Source: Chelatococcus asaccharovorans (GTDB taxonomy: Bacteria; Pseudomonadota; Alphaproteobacteria; Rhizobiales; Beijerinckiaceae). From it: a stretch of DNA of 64,000 nt. The translations under genes were made by a program, and so were the position numbers. Below the pieces are notes generated by a model. It was not told where the DNA came from, did no database searches, and saw only the letters and a program-made list of their open reading frames with translations. Shown here piece after piece: positions 51,119 to 58,584 of this stretch (position 1 is the first letter of the stretch; the number at the start of each line of letters is the position of its first letter). The DNA lies in NCBI RefSeq assembly GCF_003201475.1, contig NZ_QJJK01000013.1, positions 1 to 64,000 on the forward strand, in the 5' to 3' direction.

Positions 51119-51916
51119 TCAATCGCGCTTGCGCACGGCCCCTAATCCGACCGTCCTGTCGACGATGAGCAGCAGCACGATCGAGGCCACGATCAATATC
51201 GTCGACATCGCCGCAACGAACGGCTCGTATTCGTATTGCAGATAGGCGCGCAACTGCAGCGGCAGCGTCGTCCAGTTCTTGTTCGCAAGGAAGATCGATA
51301 CCGTATAGTTGTTCCAGGACAACACGAAAACGATGATCAGCGACGGAATGATGCTGGCCTTGAGCAGGGGCAGTGTGACGCGCCAGAGCGCCTGCCGGGG
51401 CGTCGCGCCGACAGTGAGGGCCGCTTCCTCGAGCCGCACGTCGAAGCCTTCCATTTGCGCCATCACATTGCGCAAAGGATAGGGCAGCGTGACCACCACA
51501 TGCGCCGCGAGCAGCGTCCAGATGGTGTTCACCAGCCCCATCATGAAGATGATCTGGAACAGGGCGAGCGCCACGATGACAGCGGGAATGAACAGGGGCG
51601 ACATCAGGAGCGATGAGACAAAGGCTCTCGCCGCGCCACGCTGACGCTGCAAGCCGATGGCGGCGAGAACGCCGAGGCCGGTGCTGAGAAGCGCGGTGGC
51701 GACTCCGAGGATGGTGCTGGCCCAGGCGGCCTGCAGGAAATCCGGTTTGTCGAGAATCGTCGCATACCATTTCAGCGTAAAGCCTTGCGGCGGAAAGACC
51801 ATCGCGACAGGATTGAAGGAGACGACAATCAGGATGGCCAGCGGCGCCAAGAGAAAGGCGAAGAACAGCGCGGCCCCCCCATACCAGAGACTGCTGCCGA
51901 GAAGCGTTTTCTGCAT
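51119..51916 (-). CDS. Spermidine/putrescine-type ABC importer permease (PotC-like)
   Basis: A 265-residue permease with six hydrophobic segments. The coupling loop FDVRLEEAALTVGATPRQALWRVTLPLL (in two parts, about 148-175) is a well-conserved EAA motif. It is the last gene of a four-gene importer operon and its stop abuts rpiR on the other strand with no gap. PotC-like permeases transport polyamines, but also opines and modified amino acids in Rhizobiaceae. Confidence 0.9.
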   Translation of the reverse strand: MQKTLLGSSLWYGGAALFFAFLLAPLAILIVVSFNPVAMVFPPQGFTLKWYATILDKPDFLQAAWASTILGVATALLSTGLGVLAAIGLQRQRGAARAFVSSLLMSPLFIPAVIVALALFQIIFMMGLVNTIWTLLAAHVVVTLPYPLRNVMAQMEGFDVRLEEAALTVGATPRQALWRVTLPLLKASIIPSLIIVFVLSWNNYTVSIFLANKNWTTLPLQLRAYLQYEYEPFVAAMSTILIVASIVLLLIVDRTVGLGAVRKRD

Positions 51917-51926
51917 GGCGCTCTCC

Positions 51927-52784
51927 TCAAGCGGCTTGAATGGCCGTCGCCGGACGGCCCGCGGATCGCACCGCCCATTGATAGACTCCCAGCATCACCA
52001 TGGTGACGATCAGGAGGATGACGCCGATGGTCGCGGCAAAGGGCAGATTGTTCGACACCGTCGCCGTCTCGTAGGCGGCTACGCTCATGAAGCGCACCCG
52101 GCCGCCGCCGAGCAGGATCGGCACGACGAAGGATTCCACGTTGATGCCGAAGGCCAGCACGCTGCCGGCGAGAATCCCCGGCACGCTGAGCGGCAAGGTC
52201 ACACGGCGGAAGGCGGCAAGCGGCGTGGCACCCACCGTCATCGCCGCCTGTTCGAGCTGACGCGGGATGGCCTGGAGGACACCGAATACCGACAGAACGA
52301 CGAACGGCACCGCCACCTGCACCATGCCGATGACGACGGCCGTCTCGTTGTAGAGGAGCGGCAGCGGACGCGCGGTGATACCGAGCCCGACCAGGATCTG
52401 GTTGACCGGACCGTTGCGGCCGAGAACCACCATCAGGCTCAGCGTGCGCACCACGAGGTTCACCCAGAGCGGCAGCATGACGAGCAGGATCATCCAGGTC
52501 TGCGTCGTCGGCGCGGCCCGTGCGATCACGAAGGCGCCGAGATAGCCGATCACCACCGAAAACACGGTCGCAATCGCCGCGAGCCGGATGGTGCGCAGAA
52601 GAAGATCGTTGACGTAATAACTGTCGGTGAGAAAGCGGACGTAGTTGCCCAGCGTGAAGGCGTGCTGCACCTCGCCGGTCGGCCCTGCGCCGAGAAAACT
52701 CAGAATGACCACCCAGATCAGTGGGACGACGAAAAAGGCGCCGAGAATGACGACCGCCGGAAGGACAAGGGCGGATGTCTTCAT
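51927..52784 (-). CDS. Spermidine/putrescine-type ABC importer permease (PotB-like)
   Basis: A 285-residue permease with six hydrophobic segments starting MKTSALVLPAVVILGAFF. The EAA loop is AIPRQLEQAAMTVGATPLAAFRRVTLPL (about 180-207). ATG 52784 overlaps the ATPase stop (ATGA); the longer open frame upstream is antisense-free but includes the ATPase end. Follows the ATPase directly and precedes the PotC-like gene by ten bases. Confidence 0.9.
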   Translation of the reverse strand: MKTSALVLPAVVILGAFFVVPLIWVVILSFLGAGPTGEVQHAFTLGNYVRFLTDSYYVNDLLLRTIRLAAIATVFSVVIGYLGAFVIARAAPTTQTWMILLVMLPLWVNLVVRTLSLMVVLGRNGPVNQILVGLGITARPLPLLYNETAVVIGMVQVAVPFVVLSVFGVLQAIPRQLEQAAMTVGATPLAAFRRVTLPLSVPGILAGSVLAFGINVESFVVPILLGGGRVRFMSVAAYETATVSNNLPFAATIGVILLIVTMVMLGVYQWAVRSAGRPATAIQAA

Positions 52785-53872
52785 GGCGCAGATGCCGCGT
52801 TTGGCAGCAGGCGGGCCTGGCAACGCAGGATCACCGTGTCGCCGGCCCGGAACTTCGGCGCGTCCGGGCGCCGCTTCACGCGCATCTGGCGGTTGCCGAG
52901 CGTAACGAGATAGTCGCTCGACTGGCCGAAGAACATCAGGCGGTCGACGACGCCGCGCGGGAGCTCAACGTCGCCATGCGGCTGGGGTGTATCGAGCGTG
53001 ACCCATTCCGGGCGCACGAAGGCCACGCCGTCCCGGCCCGCACGCTGCCCGGCGCCTTCGACCGGGATCACCATATCCTCAGCCAGGCGCATGCCCTGGG
53101 TCGCCCCGCGTTCCTCGACCCGTCCGCGGAAAAAGAACGCCTCGCCGACAAAACGCGCGACATATTCGGAAACGGGACGGTTGTAGATGGCGTCGGGCGT
53201 ATCGAGTTGCTCGATGACGCCCTTGTTCATCACGACAACACGATCAGACAGCGACAGCGCCTCTTCCTGATCATGCGTCACGAAGACTGTTGTCAGCCCC
53301 AGCGTCTGCTGCAGGGTCTTGAGCTCCACCTGCATATCCTGACGCAAATTCTTGTCGAGCGCACTGAGCGGTTCGTCCAGCAACAGCACCTCAGGCTTCA
53401 GCACGATGGCGCGTGCCAGCGCCACGCGCTGTTGCTGCCCGCCCGAAAGCTGGGAGGGCAGGCGATCGGCGAGCGCTTCGAGTTGAACCATGGCGAGTGC
53501 GTCGTTGACCCGCTTGCGCAGCTCGGCGGCCGGCGTGCGCCGCAACTCGAGCCCCATCGAGACATTGCGGAAGACGCTGAGATGGGGCCACAATGCGAAA
53601 TTCTGGAAGACGAAGCCGATCCGCCGTTTCCAGACCGGATCCCGCGTGACGTTGCGCCCGGCGAGGTGGATCTCTCCGCCGCTGGGCGCCTCGAGCCCGG
53701 CAATGATCCGCAGAAGCGTGCTCTTGCCACAGCCGCTCGGACCGAGAACGGAGAGAAATTCTCCTTCGCGTACGTCAAGATCGATGCTGTCGAGGGCGAC
53801 GAAGCTCCCCCAGCTCTTCGAGACGCGGTTGACGCTAATCTGCCCCATCGGCGACGGTTCCTTGCTACTCAT
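52781..53872 (-). CDS. Spermidine/putrescine-type ABC importer ATPase (PotA-like)
   Basis: A 363-residue ATPase with Walker A GPSGCGKST (about 44-52), Q-loop VFQNFALWPH, signature LSGGQQQR, Walker B LLLDEPLSALD, switch His in VTHDQEEA, and a C-terminal TOBE_2 regulatory domain (about 270-355, VAFVRPEWVTL and MFFGQSSDYLVTLG). All motifs are intact, so this importer is complete by itself, unlike the CUT1 system at 28.7-34.4 kb. It lies 45 bases downstream of the binding-protein gene. Confidence 0.93.
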   Translation of the reverse strand: MSSKEPSPMGQISVNRVSKSWGSFVALDSIDLDVREGEFLSVLGPSGCGKSTLLRIIAGLEAPSGGEIHLAGRNVTRDPVWKRRIGFVFQNFALWPHLSVFRNVSMGLELRRTPAAELRKRVNDALAMVQLEALADRLPSQLSGGQQQRVALARAIVLKPEVLLLDEPLSALDKNLRQDMQVELKTLQQTLGLTTVFVTHDQEEALSLSDRVVVMNKGVIEQLDTPDAIYNRPVSEYVARFVGEAFFFRGRVEERGATQGMRLAEDMVIPVEGAGQRAGRDGVAFVRPEWVTLDTPQPHGDVELPRGVVDRLMFFGQSSDYLVTLGNRQMRVKRRPDAPKFRAGDTVILRCQARLLPNAASAP

Positions 53873-53917
53873 CCAGACCCGGCACGGGCGCTTATGCCGG
53901 GCGCATCGATCCGGTCG

Positions 53918-54913
53918 TCAGCGCGCGACGACTTCCTTTTCCCAACGCTCTTTCCAGGCGTCCATCTTGGGAACGATCTTCTTCCAGTCGGCGATCAGAA
54001 GCGACCCGACCACCTCCTCCCCGTACGGAACCTTGACGCCCTTGAGATCGAGCCCGGCGCGCGCGGGTGTATAGCCGAGATCCGATGCGTAGGCCGTCTG
54101 GCTGTCCACGCTGAGAAGATGGTTGACGAATTTCTGCGCGAGCTCCGTATTCGGGCGCCCTTTGACGACATGCACCGTCGAGACGAGCCCGATGGCGCCT
54201 TCCTTGGGGACCGCGAAGCCAAGACTGACACCCTGCTTGTTGGCCCAGTCGACCCGCCCGCGCAGCCAACGCGCGATGACGACCTCATTATTGCGGAAGA
54301 GGTCGAGCAACTGCGGGTGTTGGCTGTAGAAGACGGTGATGTGCTTGCCGAGTTCGGCCATCTTCTTGAAGCCGGGATCAATATTGTCTTCGTTACCGCC
54401 ATTGAGCTTGGCCATCAGCACCAGAAGCTCGATATTCGCCGCATCAAAGCCCGCCGTACTCACCGCACCGTCGTATTTTGCGTCCCACAGATCGAGCCAG
54501 GATGACGGCGCGGGTGACACCTCCTTCGGATTATAGGCGATGCCATATTCTCCGAAATTCGTAATGACGCCATACTCTGAAAAGCGCGCCTTCGGATAAA
54601 GCTTATCGAGATTGGTGACAATATTAGGATCGAGCTTCTCGAATGCACCCTGCGCTTCGCCGCGGTATGCCCAGGCCATATCGGCGTGAACAACGTCAAT
54701 TTCCTTGGCCATCGCCTTCGCAAGACCATCGGCACCAGACGCGGGAACGAATGTCACCTTGACATCATTATCCTTTTCGAACCGGGCGATGTTCTTCTTC
54801 AAGGCGTCCGTATAGGCGCCGCCGAAGGCAGCGACCACGAGCTCTTTTGTTTGGGCCTGCGCGGACAGGGTCGTGGCCAGCGCAATGGCCATGGCTGCCA
54901 GAAACTTTCCCAT
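53918..54913 (-). CDS. Spermidine/putrescine-type ABC importer, periplasmic binding protein (PotD-like)
   Basis: A 331-residue binding protein with a signal peptide (cleavage after LSAQAQ, about residue 21). The mature N-terminus KELVVAAFGGAYTDALKKNIARFE and the SWLDLWDAKYDGAVS, NEVVIARWLRGR segments match the PotD/PotF group. Key acidic residues that hold polyamine ammonium groups are not evident, so a different ligand such as an opine or amino acid conjugate is possible. It heads the importer operon; its promoter shares a 12-base word with that of the cyclophilin-like gene. Confidence 0.88.
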   Translation of the reverse strand: MGKFLAAMAIALATTLSAQAQTKELVVAAFGGAYTDALKKNIARFEKDNDVKVTFVPASGADGLAKAMAKEIDVVHADMAWAYRGEAQGAFEKLDPNIVTNLDKLYPKARFSEYGVITNFGEYGIAYNPKEVSPAPSSWLDLWDAKYDGAVSTAGFDAANIELLVLMAKLNGGNEDNIDPGFKKMAELGKHITVFYSQHPQLLDLFRNNEVVIARWLRGRVDWANKQGVSLGFAVPKEGAIGLVSTVHVVKGRPNTELAQKFVNHLLSVDSQTAYASDLGYTPARAGLDLKGVKVPYGEEVVGSLLIADWKKIVPKMDAWKERWEKEVVAR

Positions 54914-54979
54914 CGTGTTCCCCTTGCTGGAAGGCTTCTCTTACCGCGCAATGTATTGGATTATTATTATAAATTCAAC

Positions 54980-54996
54980 ATGAAAATTTTCATTCA
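54980..54996. promoter_or_regulatory. Candidate RpiR operator upstream of the importer
   Basis: ATGAAAATTTTCAT (54980-54993) is a perfect palindrome and is part of AATTTTCATTCA (54985-54996), identical to 49016-49027 in front of the enzyme pair. Both copies lie 72-74 bases upstream of the respective ATG. The neighbouring TGAATTTATAATAATA (minus strand 54962-54977) resembles a word in the rpiR promoter. A common regulator, most likely the RpiR protein, is inferred. Confidence 0.5.
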
Positions 54997-55130
54997 CTCT
55001 CAGGCCACGCGGACGCCGTAACCCATCATGCGGGAGGGCATGCGGGGGGAACCCTTACGGAAAGAACCATTGGATCAACGGGTCAGAGGCCGCCCGCACA
55101 GGCAACGGGCGCAATGCGGGCTCGGCGCAC

Positions 55131-56474
55131 CTATTCCCCTGCGGCGTCGAGAACGATCGGTCCGACCGCCTCCAGGCGCACGCGGCCTCTCCCGATGCGA
55201 ACGATCTGGACGGGGGCCTTCTTTTCCGCGAGCCGGCGCCGCAGCAGCAAGAGGCGGGTTTCCAGATTGTCCTTGATCTCCGGCATCCGGGCGCCCGCCG
55301 CGAGCCGCATCTCCCGGTTCGTGAACTCGCTTCGGCCCTCGCTCAGGTGCCATTCAAGCATCAGGCGCAGCAGCGTGCCGGCAACGCCCTTCACGATATA
55401 GGTGCCGTCGACGAATATGCTGTCGTCGAAGCGGTGATGGACGATGTGGATCTCCCGCCCGGCTGCGGCAGGGACGGATTGCTCTGGCGCACGTCGTGGT
55501 TCGGCCGCAGCGGCCTCCAACTCGTTTGCGCGCAGCGCGCTGGCGGCTTGGCCGGCCAGGATTTCGAGAACCGCCTCGTCGTCTTCACGGAAGGCCAGCC
55601 TCTCCTGGCTTTCGATGAACAGGACACCTGAGACCGTGCCGTGGGCTGTCATGGGAACGGCGATCTGGCTCAGCGCCGTAGCCAACTGCGGGAAGGCCAC
55701 ACGACGCGTCATGTCTTCCGTGGCCTCCGCCTCACGGCCGATCGCCTCGCCGAACCGGCGCACCCGGCTCATGTCATTGACTTTGATCGTCTGGCCGCTC
55801 GTCACCGACGCGCCGATCAGCCCATCGCTGCCGGCAACCTCCGATCCCAATCCCGATTGCGGGTAGCCGATGCTGCCGGTCGTGATGAGACAGCCGCGAT
55901 GCCTGTCGTAGATAAGAACGAGCGCGTGGTCGTAGCCGAGCACGCGCTGCACGCCGCCGAGCAGACTGTCGATGATGTCTTCCGCCTCTGCCTGCCGCTC
56001 AATGGCCTTGATCGCCTCCGACAAAGCGGGAAGACTGACGGGATCGCGGGCGGCCGCGGCCGGCGCCGTTTCCACGGGGCAAGGAACCTTCTCTATTCCA
56101 TGCACGCGAAAGATATCGGCGCTGCGCAGCCGCATGATGTCCGCCATGCCGACCTGCGCGCTGCTCGCCTTGAGCTGGCGCGCGATCTTCTCGAACAGGG
56201 GGCCGGTATCGACTGAACGGACGAACCCGATGTCGAGCAGGAACTGGTCGCCCGTGAAGCCATCGACGAGGATCAGCGTGACGTGGGGATTGGCGCGTAC
56301 ATTCGCTGCCGTCTTGGCGAAGAACTGGTTCGAGAGCGCGACATGGTCATCGTCGACGCGCACCACATGGGAGAGATAGGAGATGTTAGGCATGCCATCG
56401 GCCGAGGCGGTGGCGATGATCGAGGGGATGACGCCCTCGAAGCAGGCGGAAAGATCCGAAAGGCGGAGCCTCAT
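55131..56474 (-). CDS. Flavin split-barrel (PNPOx-like) - GAF - winged-helix-like fusion protein
   Basis: A 447-residue three-part protein. Residues about 1-130 are a pyridoxamine-phosphate-oxidase-like FMN-binding split barrel (GVIPSIIATASADGMPNISYLS and LSNQFFAKTAANVRANPHVTL). Residues about 165-320 are a GAF domain (DHALVLIYDRHRG, IAVPMTAHGTVSGVLFIES). The last 90 residues are a winged-helix-like unit with an RSEFTNREMRLA, IKDNLETRLLLLRRRL pattern. The whole looks like a redox- or ligand-sensing regulator. ATG 56474 overlaps the stop of the upstream split-barrel gene (ATGA). DNA binding is plausible but not shown. Confidence 0.8.
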   Translation of the reverse strand: MRLRLSDLSACFEGVIPSIIATASADGMPNISYLSHVVRVDDDHVALSNQFFAKTAANVRANPHVTLILVDGFTGDQFLLDIGFVRSVDTGPLFEKIARQLKASSAQVGMADIMRLRSADIFRVHGIEKVPCPVETAPAAAARDPVSLPALSEAIKAIERQAEAEDIIDSLLGGVQRVLGYDHALVLIYDRHRGCLITTGSIGYPQSGLGSEVAGSDGLIGASVTSGQTIKVNDMSRVRRFGEAIGREAEATEDMTRRVAFPQLATALSQIAVPMTAHGTVSGVLFIESQERLAFREDDEAVLEILAGQAASALRANELEAAAAEPRRAPEQSVPAAAGREIHIVHHRFDDSIFVDGTYIVKGVAGTLLRLMLEWHLSEGRSEFTNREMRLAAGARMPEIKDNLETRLLLLRRRLAEKKAPVQIVRIGRGRVRLEAVGPIVLDAAGE

Positions 56475-56956
56475 GACAACCTCGTGCCGGCGAGCATGCC
56501 GGCCAGCGAACCGGGTGTCTGGACATAGGTTTCGCTGACCGCGAGCTGGACGACCTTGGCCTCGCGGACGGTCAGCCAGGGGGCGATCAGACGCCGGGGT
56601 ACGCCGAGCGATTCGAGCTCGTTGGTCGCGGCCGTTATGAAGCGGTCGGCACGGCCGATGTCGAGCGCCTCCGTGTCGCGCAGGGTGGCGCGCCCCTTGA
56701 GCTGGAAGCTGACGTAGTCCGAGGGGCTGACGAAGGTCGCCGCGAGCTTTCCTGTCTGCCGGATATCGGCTTCGAGGCGCGGCCATTGCCAGGCGGAGAA
56801 AATGATCTCGATCGCTTCGCGGTCTTCCAAGATGTGGAAGCCGACGCCGCGCCCCGCGGATGGACGCCCGGACGCGTCGGCCGCGGCGATGATGCACATC
56901 AGCGGCTGCCTGAAAAATTCAAGAAGGTCGTCGTCGAGCCGCACCGCCGTCCCCAA
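56471..56956 (-). CDS. PNPOx-like flavin split-barrel protein
   Basis: About 161 residues of the pyridoxamine 5'-phosphate oxidase-like family. The barrel begins LDDDLLEFFRQPLMCIIAAADASGRPSAGRGVGF and continues with IIFSAWQWPRLEADIRQTGKLAATF and DYVSFQLKGRA. The start is uncertain: TTG 56956 or GTG 56944 give a normal-length protein, whereas the open frame to 57178 runs through an AT-richer, divergent promoter region. It is coupled to the fusion protein downstream and divergent from the arylamine N-acetyltransferase. It may bind FMN, F420 or heme; enzymatic role unknown. Confidence 0.75.
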   Translation of the reverse strand: MGTAVRLDDDLLEFFRQPLMCIIAAADASGRPSAGRGVGFHILEDREAIEIIFSAWQWPRLEADIRQTGKLAATFVSPSDYVSFQLKGRATLRDTEALDIGRADRFITAATNELESLGVPRRLIAPWLTVREAKVVQLAVSETYVQTPGSLAGMLAGTRLS

Positions 56957-57218
56957 TCGCCCGTCAGAAGCTCCTTTTAGCAAAGTTTTAGGATCTGCGG
57001 CACGCCTTGCACATTCATTTAGGAATCCGTGTTGTTCCAGCGCGCTATAGAGGCTCGGCACGGCGGGACGGCCTGAGCACCAATAATTCTCAGTATTGGC
57101 GAATGCAACGGCTCTGGTGCATTCGCTCCCGTAAAGTCGTCGGACCGGCGACGGCCGCTTCGGCAGAAAAAGAAGCATCGAGATTGCAACAACGGCTCAT
57201 TCAAAAGGAGACCGAAGG

Positions 57219-58064
57219 ATGACACACGCGCCTTCAAACGAGAACGCAATGGTCCTGAACGCAGATCAGCTCGACACCTATCTCGCGCGGATCGGCGTCG
57301 AGCGGCCGGCTTCCCTCGACATCCACAGCCTGTCGCGGCTGCATCGTGCTCATCTCATGGCCTTCACCTGGGAGGCGCTGGACGCTTTCATGGGATGGCC
57401 GTCCGCGATCACCCCCGCGTCCGCCTTCACGAAGATGGTGGAAGGCAGGCGTGGCGGCTGGTGCTACGAAATGAACGGCCTTTTCGGTGCCGCGCTCGCC
57501 GCGCTCGGCTTCCGGGTGACTCGCCTGTGCGGCGGTGTCAACCGGGAGATCCTCGGCGACATCGCCATCGGCAACCACCTCACGCTGCGTGTCGATCTCG
57601 ATCGCCCGTATCTCGCCGAAGTCGGCGTGGCTGATGCCATCGTCGAGCCGGTCCCGATCGCCGTCGGGCCGATCCGGCAGCGCGGCTTCGACTTCTCGAT
57701 CACGCTGGCGGAGGGCGGCTGGCTGCGCCTGAACAATCATGAGAGAGGCATCGCCAAGAGCTTCGATTTCCGCCCCGACCACAGCGACGAAGCGACCATG
57801 GCGGCCACGCATGGCTGGCTGATGCAGGATCCTGGCTCGCCGTTCACGAATGCGCTCGCGGTCCTGCGGCATACGACGGACGGCTATGTCGCGCTGCAGA
57901 ATGATGCCCTGCGCCACGTGACGGCAACGGGCGTGAGCGAGCAGCGGATCACCAGTGCCGAGCATCTCGCCGAAACGCTTGAAACCGTTTTCGACCTCGA
58001 CATTCCCGAGCCCGCACGCGTCTGGGGCAGGATCCTGTCGATCGGCCGCGACAAGGCCGCCTGA
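57219..58064 (+). CDS. nat: Arylamine N-acetyltransferase-like protein
   Basis: A 281-residue NAT, transferring an acetyl group from acetyl-CoA to arylamines or hydrazines. The nucleophile is Cys82 in RGGWCYEMN, the His is His120 in GNHLTLRVDL. The third triad residue, normally Asp in LVDVGFG, aligns with Glu134 in YLAEVGVAD, an unusual substitution. The rest of the fold (RVTRLCGGVNR, FTNALAVLRHTTDGY) is normal and the length is typical. AAAGGAGA precedes the ATG. It is divergent from the two split-barrel genes, which may regulate it or process its product. Confidence 0.88.
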   Translation: MTHAPSNENAMVLNADQLDTYLARIGVERPASLDIHSLSRLHRAHLMAFTWEALDAFMGWPSAITPASAFTKMVEGRRGGWCYEMNGLFGAALAALGFRVTRLCGGVNREILGDIAIGNHLTLRVDLDRPYLAEVGVADAIVEPVPIAVGPIRQRGFDFSITLAEGGWLRLNNHERGIAKSFDFRPDHSDEATMAATHGWLMQDPGSPFTNALAVLRHTTDGYVALQNDALRHVTATGVSEQRITSAEHLAETLETVFDLDIPEPARVWGRILSIGRDKAA

Positions 58065-58176
58065 TCAGCGCCTTCCCATTTGCCGTTTCAAGGAAACACC
58101 CATGCTGCGGAGAGCTGCATTCTCCCTCGGTCTTGCAGCGGGCACGACGCGCGCGTTTCACGACGGTCGATGCGCG

Positions 58177-58229
58177 GCTCGTCGGTCGCGGCCGTTATGA
58201 AGCGGCCGGCACGGCCGATGTCGAGCGCC
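58177..58229. repeat. 53-base segment duplicated from the PNPOx-like gene
   Basis: 58177-58229 matches 56617-56669 with only two differences, in the same orientation, 1,560 bases apart. The original lies inside the PNPOx-like gene on the minus strand and encodes ALDIGRADRFITAATNE; the copy would encode ALDIGRAGRFITAATDE but its flanks do not continue the gene. It lies in a gene-free 520-base stretch between nat and the phosphatase, next to a transposase relic. Confidence 0.75.
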
Positions 58230-58257
58230 GTCGTCAACGGCCACCTCAACAGCCGCA

Positions 58258-58545
58258 TCAACGTCCTCGAGCCATCGGCCTGTCCGGCGCAGCCGTCTTC
58301 AGCAACGTGGCCTGTAGAGGACGGTTACGTTTAGTATAGGAGTTTGATTTATTGCGTAAAGTACGCATGGCTCTGGCTTGGATGTCGAACATTTGCGGAC
58401 GAATTCGTAGGATGAGGCCCTCGAGTGTCTTCAAGGGTCGGTCGACATTGTAGGCTGGGACGGTGCCCTGCAGGTGGCGTTCGAGCCGATCTTGGCAGGC
58501 GTAGTGGTAGCGTTTGACGGTGGCGTCCTTGATCACGCGGTTCAT
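58258..58545 (-). pseudogene. IS481-family transposase remnant
   Basis: A 95-codon frame starts MNRVIKDATVKRYHYACQD and continues VPAYNVDRPLKTLEGL, clearly similar to the C-terminal part of IS481-family transposases (MNRTIKDATVKRYHY...AYNFARRLKTLKGL). The catalytic Asp residues of the DDE triad would lie upstream and are missing, and after LEGL the frame loses the family's PYE end. It is a dead fragment. Its presence explains the disturbed gene-free area around 58.1-58.55 kb. Confidence 0.82.
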
Positions 58546-58584
58546 TCCGCGCCGTGACGGGTTCTAAAAGCAGGGGATATCAGG

